A stretch of DNA of 64,000 nucleotides from Dysgonomonas sp. Marseille-P4361 (GCF_900343125.1 NZ_OPYL01000010.1:38720-102719); one strand, 5' to 3'. Positions 55,685-64,000 are shown, counted from the stretch's first letter. Notes: a model not told the origin generated them from the sequence alone. A program made the numbers and translations.

Positions 55685-56707
55685 ATGTATAAAAACATCG
55701 AAATCTCGTATTTCTCAAATCATTCAAGGAGGTTCCCTGAAGGGAATATCAATCTATGGTGGTGGCTTTACTCCGATAAGAATTATCTGCCTTTAATAAC
55801 AAAAATAAGGCAGTGCAAAGACAAGGAAGAACAACGGAAATTAAAGGCATCTTTACCTTGTGCGACGATATCCGGTATATTCTATAACAGAAATTCGGAT
55901 GGATTAATGCAACATTCTGGGCTTATATGTATAGACATTGACGGGGCAGATAATCCGCACGTCACAAATATGGAAGATCTCAAAATAAAGCTCTCTGAAT
56001 TGCCTTATATCTTGTATTGCGGTTTATCTGTTAGTGGAAAGGGACTTATGTGTATTATTCCGATTGAAGAACCGAAGTGCCACAGAAAACATTTTTTTGC
56101 ACTTGAAAAAGAGTTTAAAGAATTGGAGATTAGTGTAGATGCTGCATGTAAAGATGTTACTCGTCTCAGATACAAATCTTACGATGAAAAACCGTATTTC
56201 AATCACAAAGCAACTTCTTATACCGATAAGCTGGACAGAACAGATATCAAAGAAAGTCCAAGACGAAAAACTGACAAAGATAATACAGCTATATCTTATT
56301 CTGTTGCAGATATAAGAATAAGCCGTAAACAGACTGACTTTATGGACGAAATGTCTTATATCGGGCAGCCCTTACCTGACTACAGTAATTATCCGATAAT
56401 TTGTGAGAAACCTGATGATTATAAAAAACAACTTCTATTCCCTTATATAATGAAGGTTGTTGCATCTGAAGTTGATATAACCTATAAAAGATCAGATTGG
56501 ATTCAAATTTGTGGAATTATTGCCCGCTATTTTGGCGAGAACGGGAGGATTCTCTTTCATCAGATAAGTCAATTCTACCGCAAAGGCAAATATTTTTATA
56601 CGCAGCAAGAATGCAATGATCTCTATGATGGTATGTTAAACAACAAATACAATTATAACACTGACAGATTCTTCGAAATTCTGGATAAATACAATATCAA
56701 ATTATAA
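55685..56707 (+). CDS. BT4734/BF3469-like primase protein (VirE N-terminal domain)
   Basis: This 340-residue protein has an N-terminal VirE_N/BT4734-type region: LPCATISGIFYNRNSDGLMQ, HSGLICIDIDG (metal-binding Asp pair) and YCGLSVSGKGLMCIIPI, then AACKDVTRLRYKSYDEKPYF. A C-terminal PriCT-like helical region follows (DWIQICGIIARYF). It is an archaeo-eukaryotic-type primase module often paired with a D5-like helicase in Bacteroidetes mobile elements. It ends 4 bp before inverted repeat copy B. Confidence 0.78.
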   Translation: MYKNIEISYFSNHSRRFPEGNINLWWWLYSDKNYLPLITKIRQCKDKEEQRKLKASLPCATISGIFYNRNSDGLMQHSGLICIDIDGADNPHVTNMEDLKIKLSELPYILYCGLSVSGKGLMCIIPIEEPKCHRKHFFALEKEFKELEISVDAACKDVTRLRYKSYDEKPYFNHKATSYTDKLDRTDIKESPRRKTDKDNTAISYSVADIRISRKQTDFMDEMSYIGQPLPDYSNYPIICEKPDDYKKQLLFPYIMKVVASEVDITYKRSDWIQICGIIARYFGENGRILFHQISQFYRKGKYFYTQQECNDLYDGMLNNKYNYNTDRFFEILDKYNIKL

Positions 56708-56710
56708 ACA

Positions 56711-56836
56711 GTTAAGTAAGTGAGTTAAGTTAAGCTATTTTATAAAACATTTTTTTCTATTCTTATAAAATATATCTTTAATAGAAAAAGACTTTAATTT
56801 ATTTATTAAAAGGATGTTAACTTAACTCACTTGCCT
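56711..56836. repeat. Long inverted repeat, copy B, right of the primase module
   Basis: Left arm GTTAAGTAAGTGAGTTAAGT (from 56711) is identical to copy A. The right arm is at 56816-56836 (complement GGCAAGTGAGTTAAGTTAAC). The AT-rich centre resembles that of copy A only loosely. Copies A and B bracket the 3.7-kb primase block. Confidence 0.65.
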
Positions 56837-56858
56837 CATTATTAAAACTCAGTATCAG

Positions 56859-57335
56859 ATGAAAAAAGATGAACAAAAAAAGCTTTTATCAATTAGCTAC
56901 TATATAAAAACAATAATCAAGGCGCAGGAATATTACGAGTTACGTAATTTGTATAATTCATACTTGGCATTTGCAAAAGACTTGAACTATTCGACTATGA
57001 ATTATAAAGAGTATTCAGTCTACCTGGAAAAAATCAAATGTCCGATGGAGAGGGTAAATGATAAGGTTTTCGTATATCTGGCCGAAAATCCTTCGGTTGT
57101 GAATAAATATCTGGCTAGTATCGGTGCTAAAGTTTCAGAAAAGGAGAGAACCTCTGTCGATATTTTGTTCGATTCCTATAAAAAAATCTGTAATGAAAAT
57201 AAATATGATTCAGGGAGTCGGACATTTTTCCGTAAAAAACTCGAAATGATCGGTTTCAAGGTGGAGCGGACAAATGGGTTTTGGACCGTATTCTTGATTA
57301 GTATATTCCCAACAGTTGAAGAACAAAAATTATAG
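56859..57335 (+). CDS. Hypothetical protein of the primase module
   Basis: This is a 158-residue basic protein with LLSISYYIKTIIKAQEYYEL, VDILFDSYKKICNENKYDSG and SRTFFRKKLEMIGFKVERTN. The last part resembles the C-terminal winged helix of the D5-like helicase here (KRTFSKRLRNLGFKIKPGS), so it may be a DNA-binding replication accessory. I do not recognise the whole protein. Confidence 0.55.
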   Translation: MKKDEQKKLLSISYYIKTIIKAQEYYELRNLYNSYLAFAKDLNYSTMNYKEYSVYLEKIKCPMERVNDKVFVYLAENPSVVNKYLASIGAKVSEKERTSVDILFDSYKKICNENKYDSGSRTFFRKKLEMIGFKVERTNGFWTVFLISIFPTVEEQKL

Positions 57336-57643
57336 AATGGAGGTTTTGCACACAAATAACACACAAAGCTGAAAATATTATCGAAATGCTAAATATGCAC
57401 ACCGGGCATCAATCTCTCAGAATTGCATATTCGAAGGAGAAACAAGAACGATCTCTAAATATGCAATTTACAGTGATTTAACTCGTTTTTCTGAGGAAAT
57501 TACAAAATGACTAATAATGAACGTAACGTATTGGTTATGATGTCTTTATGTGGTAGTTTTGACAAAAATGATAGCGTGTGCAAAACGTGTGCAACTAAAA
57601 AGAAGAAGCAGTTACATGTGTATGTAACTGCTTGATTCTGAGG
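57336..57643. other. Right-end region of element 3
   Basis: There is no gene here. GTGTGCAAAACGTGTGCAAC at 57576-57595 repeats the left-end copy at 36343, and a related inverted TTTGCACACAAATAACACAC lies at 57346. Read on the minus strand, AAGCAGTTACAT and ATGTAACTGCTT (about 57606-57634) form a hairpin followed by T residues, the terminator after tRNA-Lys. Confidence 0.55.
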
Positions 57644-57716
57644 TGACCTCGGAGGGGCTCGAACCCTCGACCCACTGATTAAGAGTCAGTTGCTCTACCA
57701 ACTGAGCTACGAAGTC
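57644..57716 (-). tRNA. tRNA-Lys (CTT)
   Basis: This is a complete 73-nt tRNA on the minus strand. The acceptor GACUUCG pairs with CGAGGUC, the D-arm contains AGCUCAGUUGGUAGAGC, the anticodon loop CUCUUAA gives CUU, and the T-arm is GGGUCGAGGGUUCGAGCCC with UUCGA. The discriminator is A, and CCA is not fully encoded (ACC then T). Elements integrate at its 3' end, toward lower coordinates. Confidence 0.96.
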
Positions 57717-57791
57717 TTGATGGTGATGCAAAAGTATCACTTTTATTTTTTTTAGAAAAATAAATCAGGGCTAAAGTCCGAAAAAAAGTAA

Positions 57792-57863
57792 TAAATTTGC
57801 ATCCGAAAGGATAACACCTGTTCCGTGTATCTTAGGAATAACCACGTAAAAAACAAAGATAAA
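57792..57863 (+). promoter_or_regulatory. queC promoter box and pseudoknot-capable leader
   Basis: TAAATTTG (57792-57799) fits the TAnnTTTG box. The leader can form stem UGUUCC/GGAAUA (57819-57824 with 57835-57840). The loop segment UAUCUU (57828-57833) can pair with AAGAUA (57856-57861), across an A-rich linker, two bases before the queC ATG. This H-type pseudoknot topology, with an A-rich third loop next to the start codon, is that of preQ1-I riboswitches, although I do not see the exact consensus core. Confidence 0.4.
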
Positions 57864-58520
57864 ATGTTTAAAAACGAACCAGCATTGGTCTTGTTCTCTG
57901 GAGGACAGGACTCTACAACTTGCCTTTATTGGGCTAAAAAATACTTTTCATCAGTTCGCACACTCTGTTTTACATACGGACAGCGTCACTCTCAAGAGAT
58001 TGATGTCGCTCGTGCCATTGCTGAGAAAGCAGATGTACCTTTTCAACTGCTAGATGCTTCTATCATCAGTCAACTATCAGTCAATTCCTTGACCAGCGAT
58101 ATTGTAATGGATCAGGAGAAGCCAGCGGACTCATACCCCAATACATTTGTACCGGGTAGAAATCTGCTTTTCCTAACATTTGCTGCTGTAATAGCACGCT
58201 CGCACGGTATTCGTCATATCATTACTGGAGTGTCGGAAGCAGATTATAGTGGTTATCCGGATTGTAGAGATACGTTTATTCTCTCGGCAAATGCTTCTAT
58301 CAATCTGGCTATGGATGAACATTTCAAGATACATACACCATTGATGTGGCGTGATAAGACTGCCGTATGGCAACTGTCTGATGAATTGGGCGTATTTGAT
58401 ATTGTGCGAAACGAAACATTGACCTGTTACAATGGCGTGATGGCTGATGGTTGTGGTCATTGCCCATCATGTAAATTGCGTAGAGAAGGATTAGAAAACT
58501 ATTTAAAGATTAGAAAATAA
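57864..58520 (+). CDS. queC: 7-cyano-7-deazaguanine synthase QueC
   Basis: The ATG at 57864 ([19 protein letters not shown]) is preferred to an upstream non-ATG start; the product is 218 residues. The PP-loop FSGGQDST (11-18), [20 protein letters not shown] and the zinc-binding C-terminal [11 protein letters not shown] are all QueC signatures. It converts 7-carboxy-7-deazaguanine plus ammonia to preQ0 with ATP, in the queuosine pathway. It is followed 1 bp later by queF, which uses its product. Confidence 0.97.
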   Translation: MFKNEPALVLFSGGQDSTTCLYWAKKYFSSVRTLCFTYGQRHSQEIDVARAIAEKADVPFQLLDASIISQLSVNSLTSDIVMDQEKPADSYPNTFVPGRNLLFLTFAAVIARSHGIRHIITGVSEADYSGYPDCRDTFILSANASINLAMDEHFKIHTPLMWRDKTAVWQLSDELGVFDIVRNETLTCYNGVMADGCGHCPSCKLRREGLENYLKIRK

Positions 58521-58521
58521 A

Positions 58522-58989
58522 ATGTCAATAGAAGGATTAAGCCTTTTGGGCGAAAAAACAGAATATAAAGACGACTATGCTCCCGAAGTATTGGAAGCAT
58601 TCGAAAACAAGCATCAAGGAAACGATTATTGGGTAACTTTCAACTGCCCTGAGTTTACAAGTCTATGTCCCATTACAGGACAGCCTGACTTTGCTACTAT
58701 TCATATCAATTATATCCCCGATGTGAGAATGGTAGAGAGTAAAAGCTTGAAACTATATATGTTTAGTTTTCGCAATCATGGCGCATTTCATGAAGACTGT
58801 ATCAACATTATTATGAAAGACTTGATAAAGTTGATGGATCCTAAATATATCGAAGTAGTCGGCATTTTCACTCCTCGTGGGGGTATTAGTATCTATCCGT
58901 ATGCTAATTATGGACGTGCAAACACGAAATACGAAAAGTTGGCTGAGGAACGTATGATGAGACACAATCCTCAACAAATTTATAAGTAA
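58522..58989 (+). CDS. queF: NADPH-dependent 7-cyano-7-deazaguanine reductase QueF
   Basis: This 155-residue enzyme of the short (unimodular) class carries catalytic Cys49 in [17 protein letters not shown] and the QueF motif [11 protein letters not shown] (72-82), with FHEDC nearby. It reduces the nitrile of preQ0 to the amine of preQ1 in the cytoplasm. It is co-transcribed with queC. Confidence 0.97.
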   Translation: MSIEGLSLLGEKTEYKDDYAPEVLEAFENKHQGNDYWVTFNCPEFTSLCPITGQPDFATIHINYIPDVRMVESKSLKLYMFSFRNHGAFHEDCINIIMKDLIKLMDPKYIEVVGIFTPRGGISIYPYANYGRANTKYEKLAEERMMRHNPQQIYK

Positions 58990-58991
58990 GA

Positions 58992-60365
58992 TTACCCTAC
59001 CTTTGGCCTTTTCTTTTTAACTCGTTTGTAAACGACATAAAACCAAAGAGGTAGGATCGTTCCTTTCAGAATGGTGGATATAGCAATAGCCCACCAAACA
59101 CCGGTGATTCCCATCTGACCGGCTAAGTAATAAGCTAAAGGAATACGCAGGGCATTGAATGTGATGCTAATAACAGCAGGCTCTATTGTTCTGCCTATTC
59201 CGTTAAACATTCCCTGAGTAGTAAGCTCCAGCATCATAAACACTTGTACCAATCCCATTACAAACAAGTACTGGGCTCCGGCTTTCATCGCATTTTCTTC
59301 GGGTACTATTATTCCGAAGATCTCGGCTCCGAAAAAGATGAAGCAAATGCTGACAAATATCCCGAGCAATAGCATTACCCTGATGGTATAGAGATAGGCT
59401 TTTTTGCCTCGTTCTATCTTATTTGCTGCATAATTTTGTGCTACAAAAGCACTGAGAGCCGTAGAAAAACCTTGCGAGGTATTCCATGTCACAGCCTCTA
59501 TTTGTCCGCCTGTGGTTTGCGCCATCAATCCCAAATGTCCTCCATGTATAGAAGCCACTCGTGCCAGATTCATATTGATGATGGCATACAGAGAGTTCAT
59601 TACAGAAACGGGAGTTCCAAGAAAGAATACTCTTTTCAGGTAAATTGCTTTTGGCCATATAAAAAAAGAGAAATTTCCTAAGATACGACTGCCGAATTTA
59701 ATTTGGTAAAAGAATAAAACGAACACAAATAATTGCGCCACAACTGTGCCAATAGCAGCTCCATGTAACCCCATGTCCATGCCGAACATAAGTATAGGGT
59801 CGAGTATCATATTCAGTATCAGTCCTGCTGCATTATTTCTGAACGGGACAATACTTCTTCCGGCTCCGTTGTATATTCCCGTAAAGTTGTAGGATAAGAA
59901 CTGAAATGGAAGACTTATCGTCAATATTCGCAGGTATAATGCAGCATCGGCTGTGATATCCGCTTCTAGTCTGAAAAAAGATAAGATAGGATATGCAAAT
60001 ATGAATAGTATAGAAACCCACAGTACTGCAAGGATAATAGATACCGTAGTAGAGTGGGAGGCATATATAGCCGCACGCTTCATCTCTTTGGCTCCTATCG
60101 ATTGACCGACAGCTACTTCCGAACCAATCATAGCTAGATAAGCTACAGATGAAGTTAGCCACAGTATCATTCCTATTGCCCCAATTGCCGCCTCCGATTT
60201 AGTTGCTATTTCGGGATCGGATACAGAGCCAAGTCTGCCTACCCACGACATCGCCATCAGAGTATATGCCATTTGCAGGAAACTTGTTCCCATCAAGGGA
60301 AGAGCAAGACGAAGCAGGGTGGAAAATATTTTTCCTTCCGTAAGGTTTTGAACACCTGATTTCAT
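58992..60365 (-). CDS. MATE family efflux transporter
   Basis: This 457-residue membrane protein has about 12 segments and the internal duplication of MATE exporters: LTEGKIFSTLLRLALPLMGT at the start, AYLAMIGSEVAVGQSIGAKE, FQFLSYNFTGIYNGAGRSIV, and WNTSQGFSTALSAFVAQNYA with LTTQGMFNGIGRT in the second half. It exports cationic drugs or metabolites against H+ or Na+; the substrate is unknown. Its ATG abuts the stop of the upstream BrkB-family gene, so the two form one operon. It converges with queF (2-bp gap). Confidence 0.93.
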   Translation of the reverse strand: MKSGVQNLTEGKIFSTLLRLALPLMGTSFLQMAYTLMAMSWVGRLGSVSDPEIATKSEAAIGAIGMILWLTSSVAYLAMIGSEVAVGQSIGAKEMKRAAIYASHSTTVSIILAVLWVSILFIFAYPILSFFRLEADITADAALYLRILTISLPFQFLSYNFTGIYNGAGRSIVPFRNNAAGLILNMILDPILMFGMDMGLHGAAIGTVVAQLFVFVLFFYQIKFGSRILGNFSFFIWPKAIYLKRVFFLGTPVSVMNSLYAIINMNLARVASIHGGHLGLMAQTTGGQIEAVTWNTSQGFSTALSAFVAQNYAANKIERGKKAYLYTIRVMLLLGIFVSICFIFFGAEIFGIIVPEENAMKAGAQYLFVMGLVQVFMMLELTTQGMFNGIGRTIEPAVISITFNALRIPLAYYLAGQMGITGVWWAIAISTILKGTILPLWFYVVYKRVKKKRPKVG

Positions 60366-61679
60366 TTAAATATCTTTCAATAATTTGGGGTTTGAAGAAG
60401 AGATTTCCTTGACTTCAAGAATAGTATCCCACTCGTCTTTGAACTCAAGTTTAGTATCTATTGCAAAATCTTCCGAGCCGGTCTTATTCATCTTGTCGAA
60501 TAAGTAGCCGACACTAATCTGGTTTATATCTATTGCCGGAATGTAAGCCGGTATCAGCGCATCTTCGGTTGGTGTTTCCACTATCAGTCCAATTTGCTGA
60601 AGATAGAATAGTGTGTCACCCGTCAATTTTGTAGGAATTTTGTAATGTTCCGACAGTTCATCGGCAGTATATGGCGTTTCCCCCGTTTCGAAACGTTTTA
60701 CGATCAATGTCATTATCAGCAGAGTGATAAAGTCTTTGTATCTACGGCTAATATTCGAAGTCTCGTGTTCGAAGTTATATTTATGTACGTTCTGATAAGC
60801 GAAAGATAATTGTACCCCAAACAAGATAAAGAACCAAGTGAGCTGCAACCATAAAAGTAGCAACGGTAATGCAGCGAAACTACCATAAATGGCATTGTAT
60901 TTCGACACCCATATCTGCCCGCTTATATAGAGCATCTGGAAAACCTGAAAACATACTCCGGCAAAAATGCCGCCAAGTAACGCACTCATAAATTTTACCT
61001 TTGTATTTGGGATATATATGAACAGAATAGTGAAAAGTAATATGGTAAGAACAAACGGAATAACCTTCATTATTGGGGTCATTACTAGTCCCAGCAGATA
61101 TTGCTGTTCGACCGTAGAGCTTAACAATATATTTATACCAAACAGACAGATAAGAAATACAGGAGTAATGATAATCAGAGCCAAATAGTCGGTAAACATT
61201 CGGTAATAAGTTCTTCCTTTTTTTACCTGCCATATCTTGTTAAAGTTATACTCTATACTAGACAGTAGATTGATCACTGTATATAAGAGGAGGACAATAC
61301 CAATTCCGACAAATACACCATTCTGAGCATATTCGATGGAACGGTCTACTATTTCCATTGCCTTATTCAAGATCTCTTGCTGACCTTCAAAGTAGTCGGT
61401 GAGTTCTTTCTTTAGCAACTCCTTAAAGCCAAAACCGGATGCAATAGCTAACAGTATTGCTAACGTGGGAACTATTGATAATAGAGTGCTGTAGGTGAGG
61501 GCAGATGCTCTAGGAAAAAGCTGTTGTCCGTCAATATTTCGGATGGCGAGTATAAAAGCTTTGACGATATTGTAAAAGCCTATCTTTTTTGCCGAGCCGT
61601 CTTTTTTGCTGACACGCCAAATGTCATAGGTCAAAAATCGGATAAGTTTGGTAACGAATGCTTTTATCTTTTCTATCAT
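60366..61679 (-). CDS. YihY/BrkB family inner-membrane protein
   Basis: This 437-residue protein has about six membrane segments. Family motifs include QLFPRASALTYSTLLSIVPT, YTVINLLSSIEYNFNKIWQV and YNAIYGSFAALPLLLLWLQL with TWFFILFGVQLSFAYQN. A C-terminal soluble domain (about 310-437) resembles a winged helix (ADELSEHYKIPTKLTGDTLF). The family is often labelled virulence factor BrkB or RNase BN, but biochemical function is unclear. It is first in an operon with the MATE gene. Confidence 0.9.
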   Translation of the reverse strand: MIEKIKAFVTKLIRFLTYDIWRVSKKDGSAKKIGFYNIVKAFILAIRNIDGQQLFPRASALTYSTLLSIVPTLAILLAIASGFGFKELLKKELTDYFEGQQEILNKAMEIVDRSIEYAQNGVFVGIGIVLLLYTVINLLSSIEYNFNKIWQVKKGRTYYRMFTDYLALIIITPVFLICLFGINILLSSTVEQQYLLGLVMTPIMKVIPFVLTILLFTILFIYIPNTKVKFMSALLGGIFAGVCFQVFQMLYISGQIWVSKYNAIYGSFAALPLLLLWLQLTWFFILFGVQLSFAYQNVHKYNFEHETSNISRRYKDFITLLIMTLIVKRFETGETPYTADELSEHYKIPTKLTGDTLFYLQQIGLIVETPTEDALIPAYIPAIDINQISVGYLFDKMNKTGSEDFAIDTKLEFKDEWDTILEVKEISSSNPKLLKDI

Positions 61680-61827
61680 CGGTATATCTTTTTACCTAAA
61701 AATATTGAACAAAGATAGTTTGTTCTTTTTAAGAAAACGTATTTAGTCTCCACTTTGTTTAGAACGTAGGAGAGTTGATAAGCATAGAATCTTTATATTT
61801 GGGAAAGAATAAACTTAAAGAAAGACT

Positions 61828-62340
61828 ATGAAAGAATTCAAATTTTGGGCGAATACCATTCCTTTGAAATATTATTATCCTATTGCTATTCTCTTTTTTC
61901 TGTTACTATTTTATCTTACATTTTTAGCACAGGATTATTTCAAAGCAAACTTCTTGTATATAATGATCTTTGTTTTTGTCTATATAATTTTGTCTTTGGT
62001 CATTTCAGTGAAGAGGGTTAAAGTGTTAATAACAGAAGAAAATAGAATTTCCATTTTTATGAATGGAGAAGAAAAGTACGAATCGTCAGTGGATGAATTG
62101 AAATATATAAAGGGTGTAGATGTTGCAAAAATAAATGTTCAGGCTCCTCTGATTATGCAGTTTTCTGAGAAGAAATTTACTTTTAATATTTTTGAGGTAA
62201 AAGGAATCCCAAGATTAAATAATCAAATCAAACTATTAAGATATATGGTTGATCGGTTCTCTTTTGAAAAAGGAGGCAGAAAGGGAAATATATCTTATAC
62301 TAGCTATACTTACTCCAATCCCAATTATAAGGGATACTAA
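61828..62340 (+). CDS. Hypothetical protein with two membrane segments
   Basis: This 170-residue protein has two hydrophobic segments (YYYPIAILFFLLLFYLTFLA and NFLYIMIFVFVYIILSLVIS, about 15-60) followed by a soluble domain (RISIFMNGEEKYESSVDELK, about 75-150), similar in arrangement to small bPH-like or DUF membrane proteins. No family was recognised. It is a monocistronic gene divergent from the BrkB operon. Confidence 0.65.
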   Translation: MKEFKFWANTIPLKYYYPIAILFFLLLFYLTFLAQDYFKANFLYIMIFVFVYIILSLVISVKRVKVLITEENRISIFMNGEEKYESSVDELKYIKGVDVAKINVQAPLIMQFSEKKFTFNIFEVKGIPRLNNQIKLLRYMVDRFSFEKGGRKGNISYTSYTYSNPNYKGY

Positions 62341-63071
62341 GAATCTCTTTATAGGTACTGTCAGTGTTTTTTGCAATATGCTATTGACCTCACTCAGCCG
62401 TATCATCAGGTAAATAAATGTTGGAATAATCCCATATTATTCATAGAATTGTCGGGTAAGCGTTTAGATACTTACAAGAGTAGGGTATAAAGAATAAAAA
62501 GCGCAAAATTTTTCGCATTAAAAATGCTCGCAAATCGTTTATATATAAGCATTTCAAGTGAAAAAGGACACATTTTTATTTTAAAATGAATTGTACATTT
62601 TATGTGGATTGCATGGTGATTGCAATATGGAAAGGGGTGCTAAATGCACCCTTTTTTGTTGACCACACCCTAAATACAGCTAAAAACGGCTTACATTATA
62701 CTAAAACAGCGATTTAATAACCATTTAAACCGGATATAAAAGCCAATTAAACGGCATTTATATCATCGTTTGATGTGTTCTTGAAAATCATACCAAAAAG
62801 TGCGTGGATGTACTAAAGGGTGAACAGAGGGTGAACAAAATATGATATAGAAATATATTCAGTATTGACCAATAAAGATTGAAAATGTATCAAAGTAAGG
62901 TTGTTTTGCTTTGAGTTAAGACCTTTAATCTTAAACGATACGCACGGGATAAACAGCATAAAGTATTTATAATCAGCTGTCAGTGGTCTTAATATGTCTT
63001 TTTCTACTTAAATAACTGTGTGCGTTATCTTGTTTTGGTTCATTTTGCAAAAAAATATCAAAATTGTGCTG
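62341..63071. other. Non-coding region with a terminator-like hairpin
   Basis: GGGTGC-taaat-GCACCC followed by TTTTTTG (62635-62656) is a good intrinsic terminator or 3' end of a small transcript on the plus strand. A 43-codon frame (62586-62717) overlaps it and probably is not real. No other gene is apparent in about 730 bp. Confidence 0.5.
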
Positions 63072-63767
63072 TTATTGCATTGTGTTGTATCTAATATTTG
63101 CTTTTACTAACGCTATCGTCAGGATGGATGAAATTGGAATATCTAATGGTGGGTAATGATCATTGTATGATACAAGTTTCACAAATCCTTCCTTTTCTGA
63201 TTTATTCACATACTTGACAACCACATATTCATCACCATCAATTTCATAAGCTAATATATGAATATCACCTAAATGTAAATAGTCTAAATTGTGAACTTCT
63301 TTAAATATAATAATATCCCCTGACTTCATAAGGGGGTACATACTATCACCAGTTAGGAACATTGCACCATCGACTTTGGATAGATTAGGAATACGCAATG
63401 TGTCAATTATATTTTGTTTCCCTCCTGCAAAAAGTGTTTTTAATCCTGCTGCTGCATTAATATCATATAATGGTATGTCTTGTTTATTATATTTCTTTTC
63501 GTAGGGTTTTAGGTGATATATTGCAGGTGTATCATCAACTAAGCTAGTTCCCTTTAGCATATCACCATTTCCAGTCAAAAGCCACTCGACATTATATTGG
63601 TGATAATTTTCAACTATACTTTGTAGCCATTTACTTTGAATATCTGTATTCTTTGCTAATGCTCTCGAAAGCACACCTTTACTAGCACCAATATTCTTTT
63701 CTAATGCCGTTATAGATATACCTTCATTTTCAGCAATTTGCATTACTCTATTTAAAATTCCACTCAT
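63072..63767 (-). CDS. CI-like phage repressor with S24 peptidase domain
   Basis: This 231-residue protein has an N-terminal HTH (NEGISITALEKNIGASKGVL, 14-33), a linker with the Ala-Gly cleavage site (AAAG, 105-108) and a LexA-type S24 domain with Ser142 (TGDSMYPLMKSGD) and Lys185 (VVVKYV). It represses prophage or element genes and would self-cleave when RecA is activated. A palindromic operator lies 31 bp upstream. It probably marks a prophage or its remnant whose rightward genes are now separated by an insertion sequence. Confidence 0.88.
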   Translation of the reverse strand: MSGILNRVMQIAENEGISITALEKNIGASKGVLSRALAKNTDIQSKWLQSIVENYHQYNVEWLLTGNGDMLKGTSLVDDTPAIYHLKPYEKKYNKQDIPLYDINAAAGLKTLFAGGKQNIIDTLRIPNLSKVDGAMFLTGDSMYPLMKSGDIIIFKEVHNLDYLHLGDIHILAYEIDGDEYVVVKYVNKSEKEGFVKLVSYNDHYPPLDIPISSILTIALVKANIRYNTMQ

Positions 63768-63797
63768 TTCAACCGGAAATTATCGTCGTTTTATTTT

Positions 63798-63821
63798 GAA
63801 AGTTGATAATTTTCAACTTTC
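63798..63821. promoter_or_regulatory. Repressor operator palindrome
   Basis: Half-sites GAAAGTTGA (63798-63806) and TCAACTTTC (63813-63821) form a near-perfect palindrome with a 6-bp centre. A related half-site GAAGTTGGA follows at 63830. Placement just upstream of the S24 repressor gene suggests autoregulation. Confidence 0.6.
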
Positions 63822-63887
63822 TTTGTCTTGAAGTTGGAAACAAATATATAAATATAGAAAAAGAATTCCTTACTAACCTGAGTTCGA

Positions 63888-64000
63888 TTAATAAAAAGCA
63901 AGTTGATTTGTCTTTTCCGTGTAGTATTTGATCGAAGGTTTCTTAGGGAGGAAACTGTATGCAGCAATAGCGGCGATCATGTTTGTCAGGAAGTTTGCAA
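63888..64000 (-). mobile_element. 3' end of an insertion-sequence transposase, partial
   Basis: The minus-strand frame entering from the right edge reads NFLTNMIAAIAAYSFLPKKP, then SIKYYTEKTNQLAFY and stops at 63888. This is the C-terminal style of DDE transposases of the IS4/IS982 type (N-rich helix, AAY-F-KKP). The nearby ACCTGAGTTCGATTAAT (63876-63892) probably holds the terminal inverted repeat. Family uncertain because only 37 codons are visible. Confidence 0.55.

Noticed and set aside
62586..62717. A 43-codon plus-strand ORF
   Set aside because: It runs through a strong hairpin and T-run and shows no protein-like features beyond being open.

Overview
The window looks like AT-rich Bacteroidales DNA, and Dysgonomonas or a close relative is my best guess. 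The evidence is a SusC/SusD polysaccharide-utilisation locus with a hybrid two-component regulator, Mfa-type fimbrial genes, a type IX secretion (T9SS) sorting tail, TAnnTTTG-like promoter boxes, A-rich ribosome-binding regions and Bacteroidetes-type mobilisation genes. The genus is an inference; no rRNA gene is present.

Most of the window (about 1-57.6 kb) reads as a tandem array of integrative elements at one tRNA-Lys(CTT) gene (57644-57716, minus strand). Copies of the tRNA 3' end recur at 36172-36216 (45 bp identical) and 8172-8191 (20 bp identical). Each copy is followed, in the tRNA direction, by its own hairpin-plus-T-run. Element 1 (left of 8191, entering from off-window) carries a mobC-like gene, a candidate antiphage cassette (DUF1016/PD-(D/E)XK nuclease plus SIR2-domain NADase), a nonsense-broken phage-type regulator and integrase 1. 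Element 2 (8172-36216) carries a complete sugar-uptake and degradation locus: hybrid sensor/AraC regulator, surface lipoprotein with PKD-like domains, SusC, SusD, beta-propeller lipoprotein, three GH110-like parallel beta-helix proteins, an alpha/beta hydrolase and an (alpha/alpha)6 glycosidase. A decapitated GH92 gene then abuts an ABC-permease stub, followed by mobA/mobC, a DUF3408 gene, two excisionase-like HTH genes and integrase 2. Element 3 (36172-57644) carries a frame-broken PIN-like gene, a periplasmic penicillin acylase/bile salt hydrolase-family enzyme, a seven-gene Mfa-type fimbrial operon ending in a large T9SS-tailed protein, integrase 3 with two small genes in a higher-GC patch, and a primase/helicase module bracketed by two copies of a long inverted repeat.

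Right of the tRNA lies ordinary chromosome: queC and queF (queuosine precursor synthesis), with a possible pseudoknot leader before queC; a BrkB/YihY-family membrane protein directly followed by a MATE exporter; and a small membrane protein. The window ends with a CI-like S24 repressor, its palindromic operator and the end of an insertion sequence.

The most unusual signals are these: a structured DNA/RNA element present in elements 1 and 2 with compensatory arm changes; a duplicated hairpin sequence flanking the SIR2/nuclease cassette; matching oriT-like inverted repeats beside both mobC genes; 84-bp tandem repeats and a direct repeat flanking the fimbrial operon; 11-bp iterons and paired long inverted repeats around the primase module; and the pseudoknot leader of queC.
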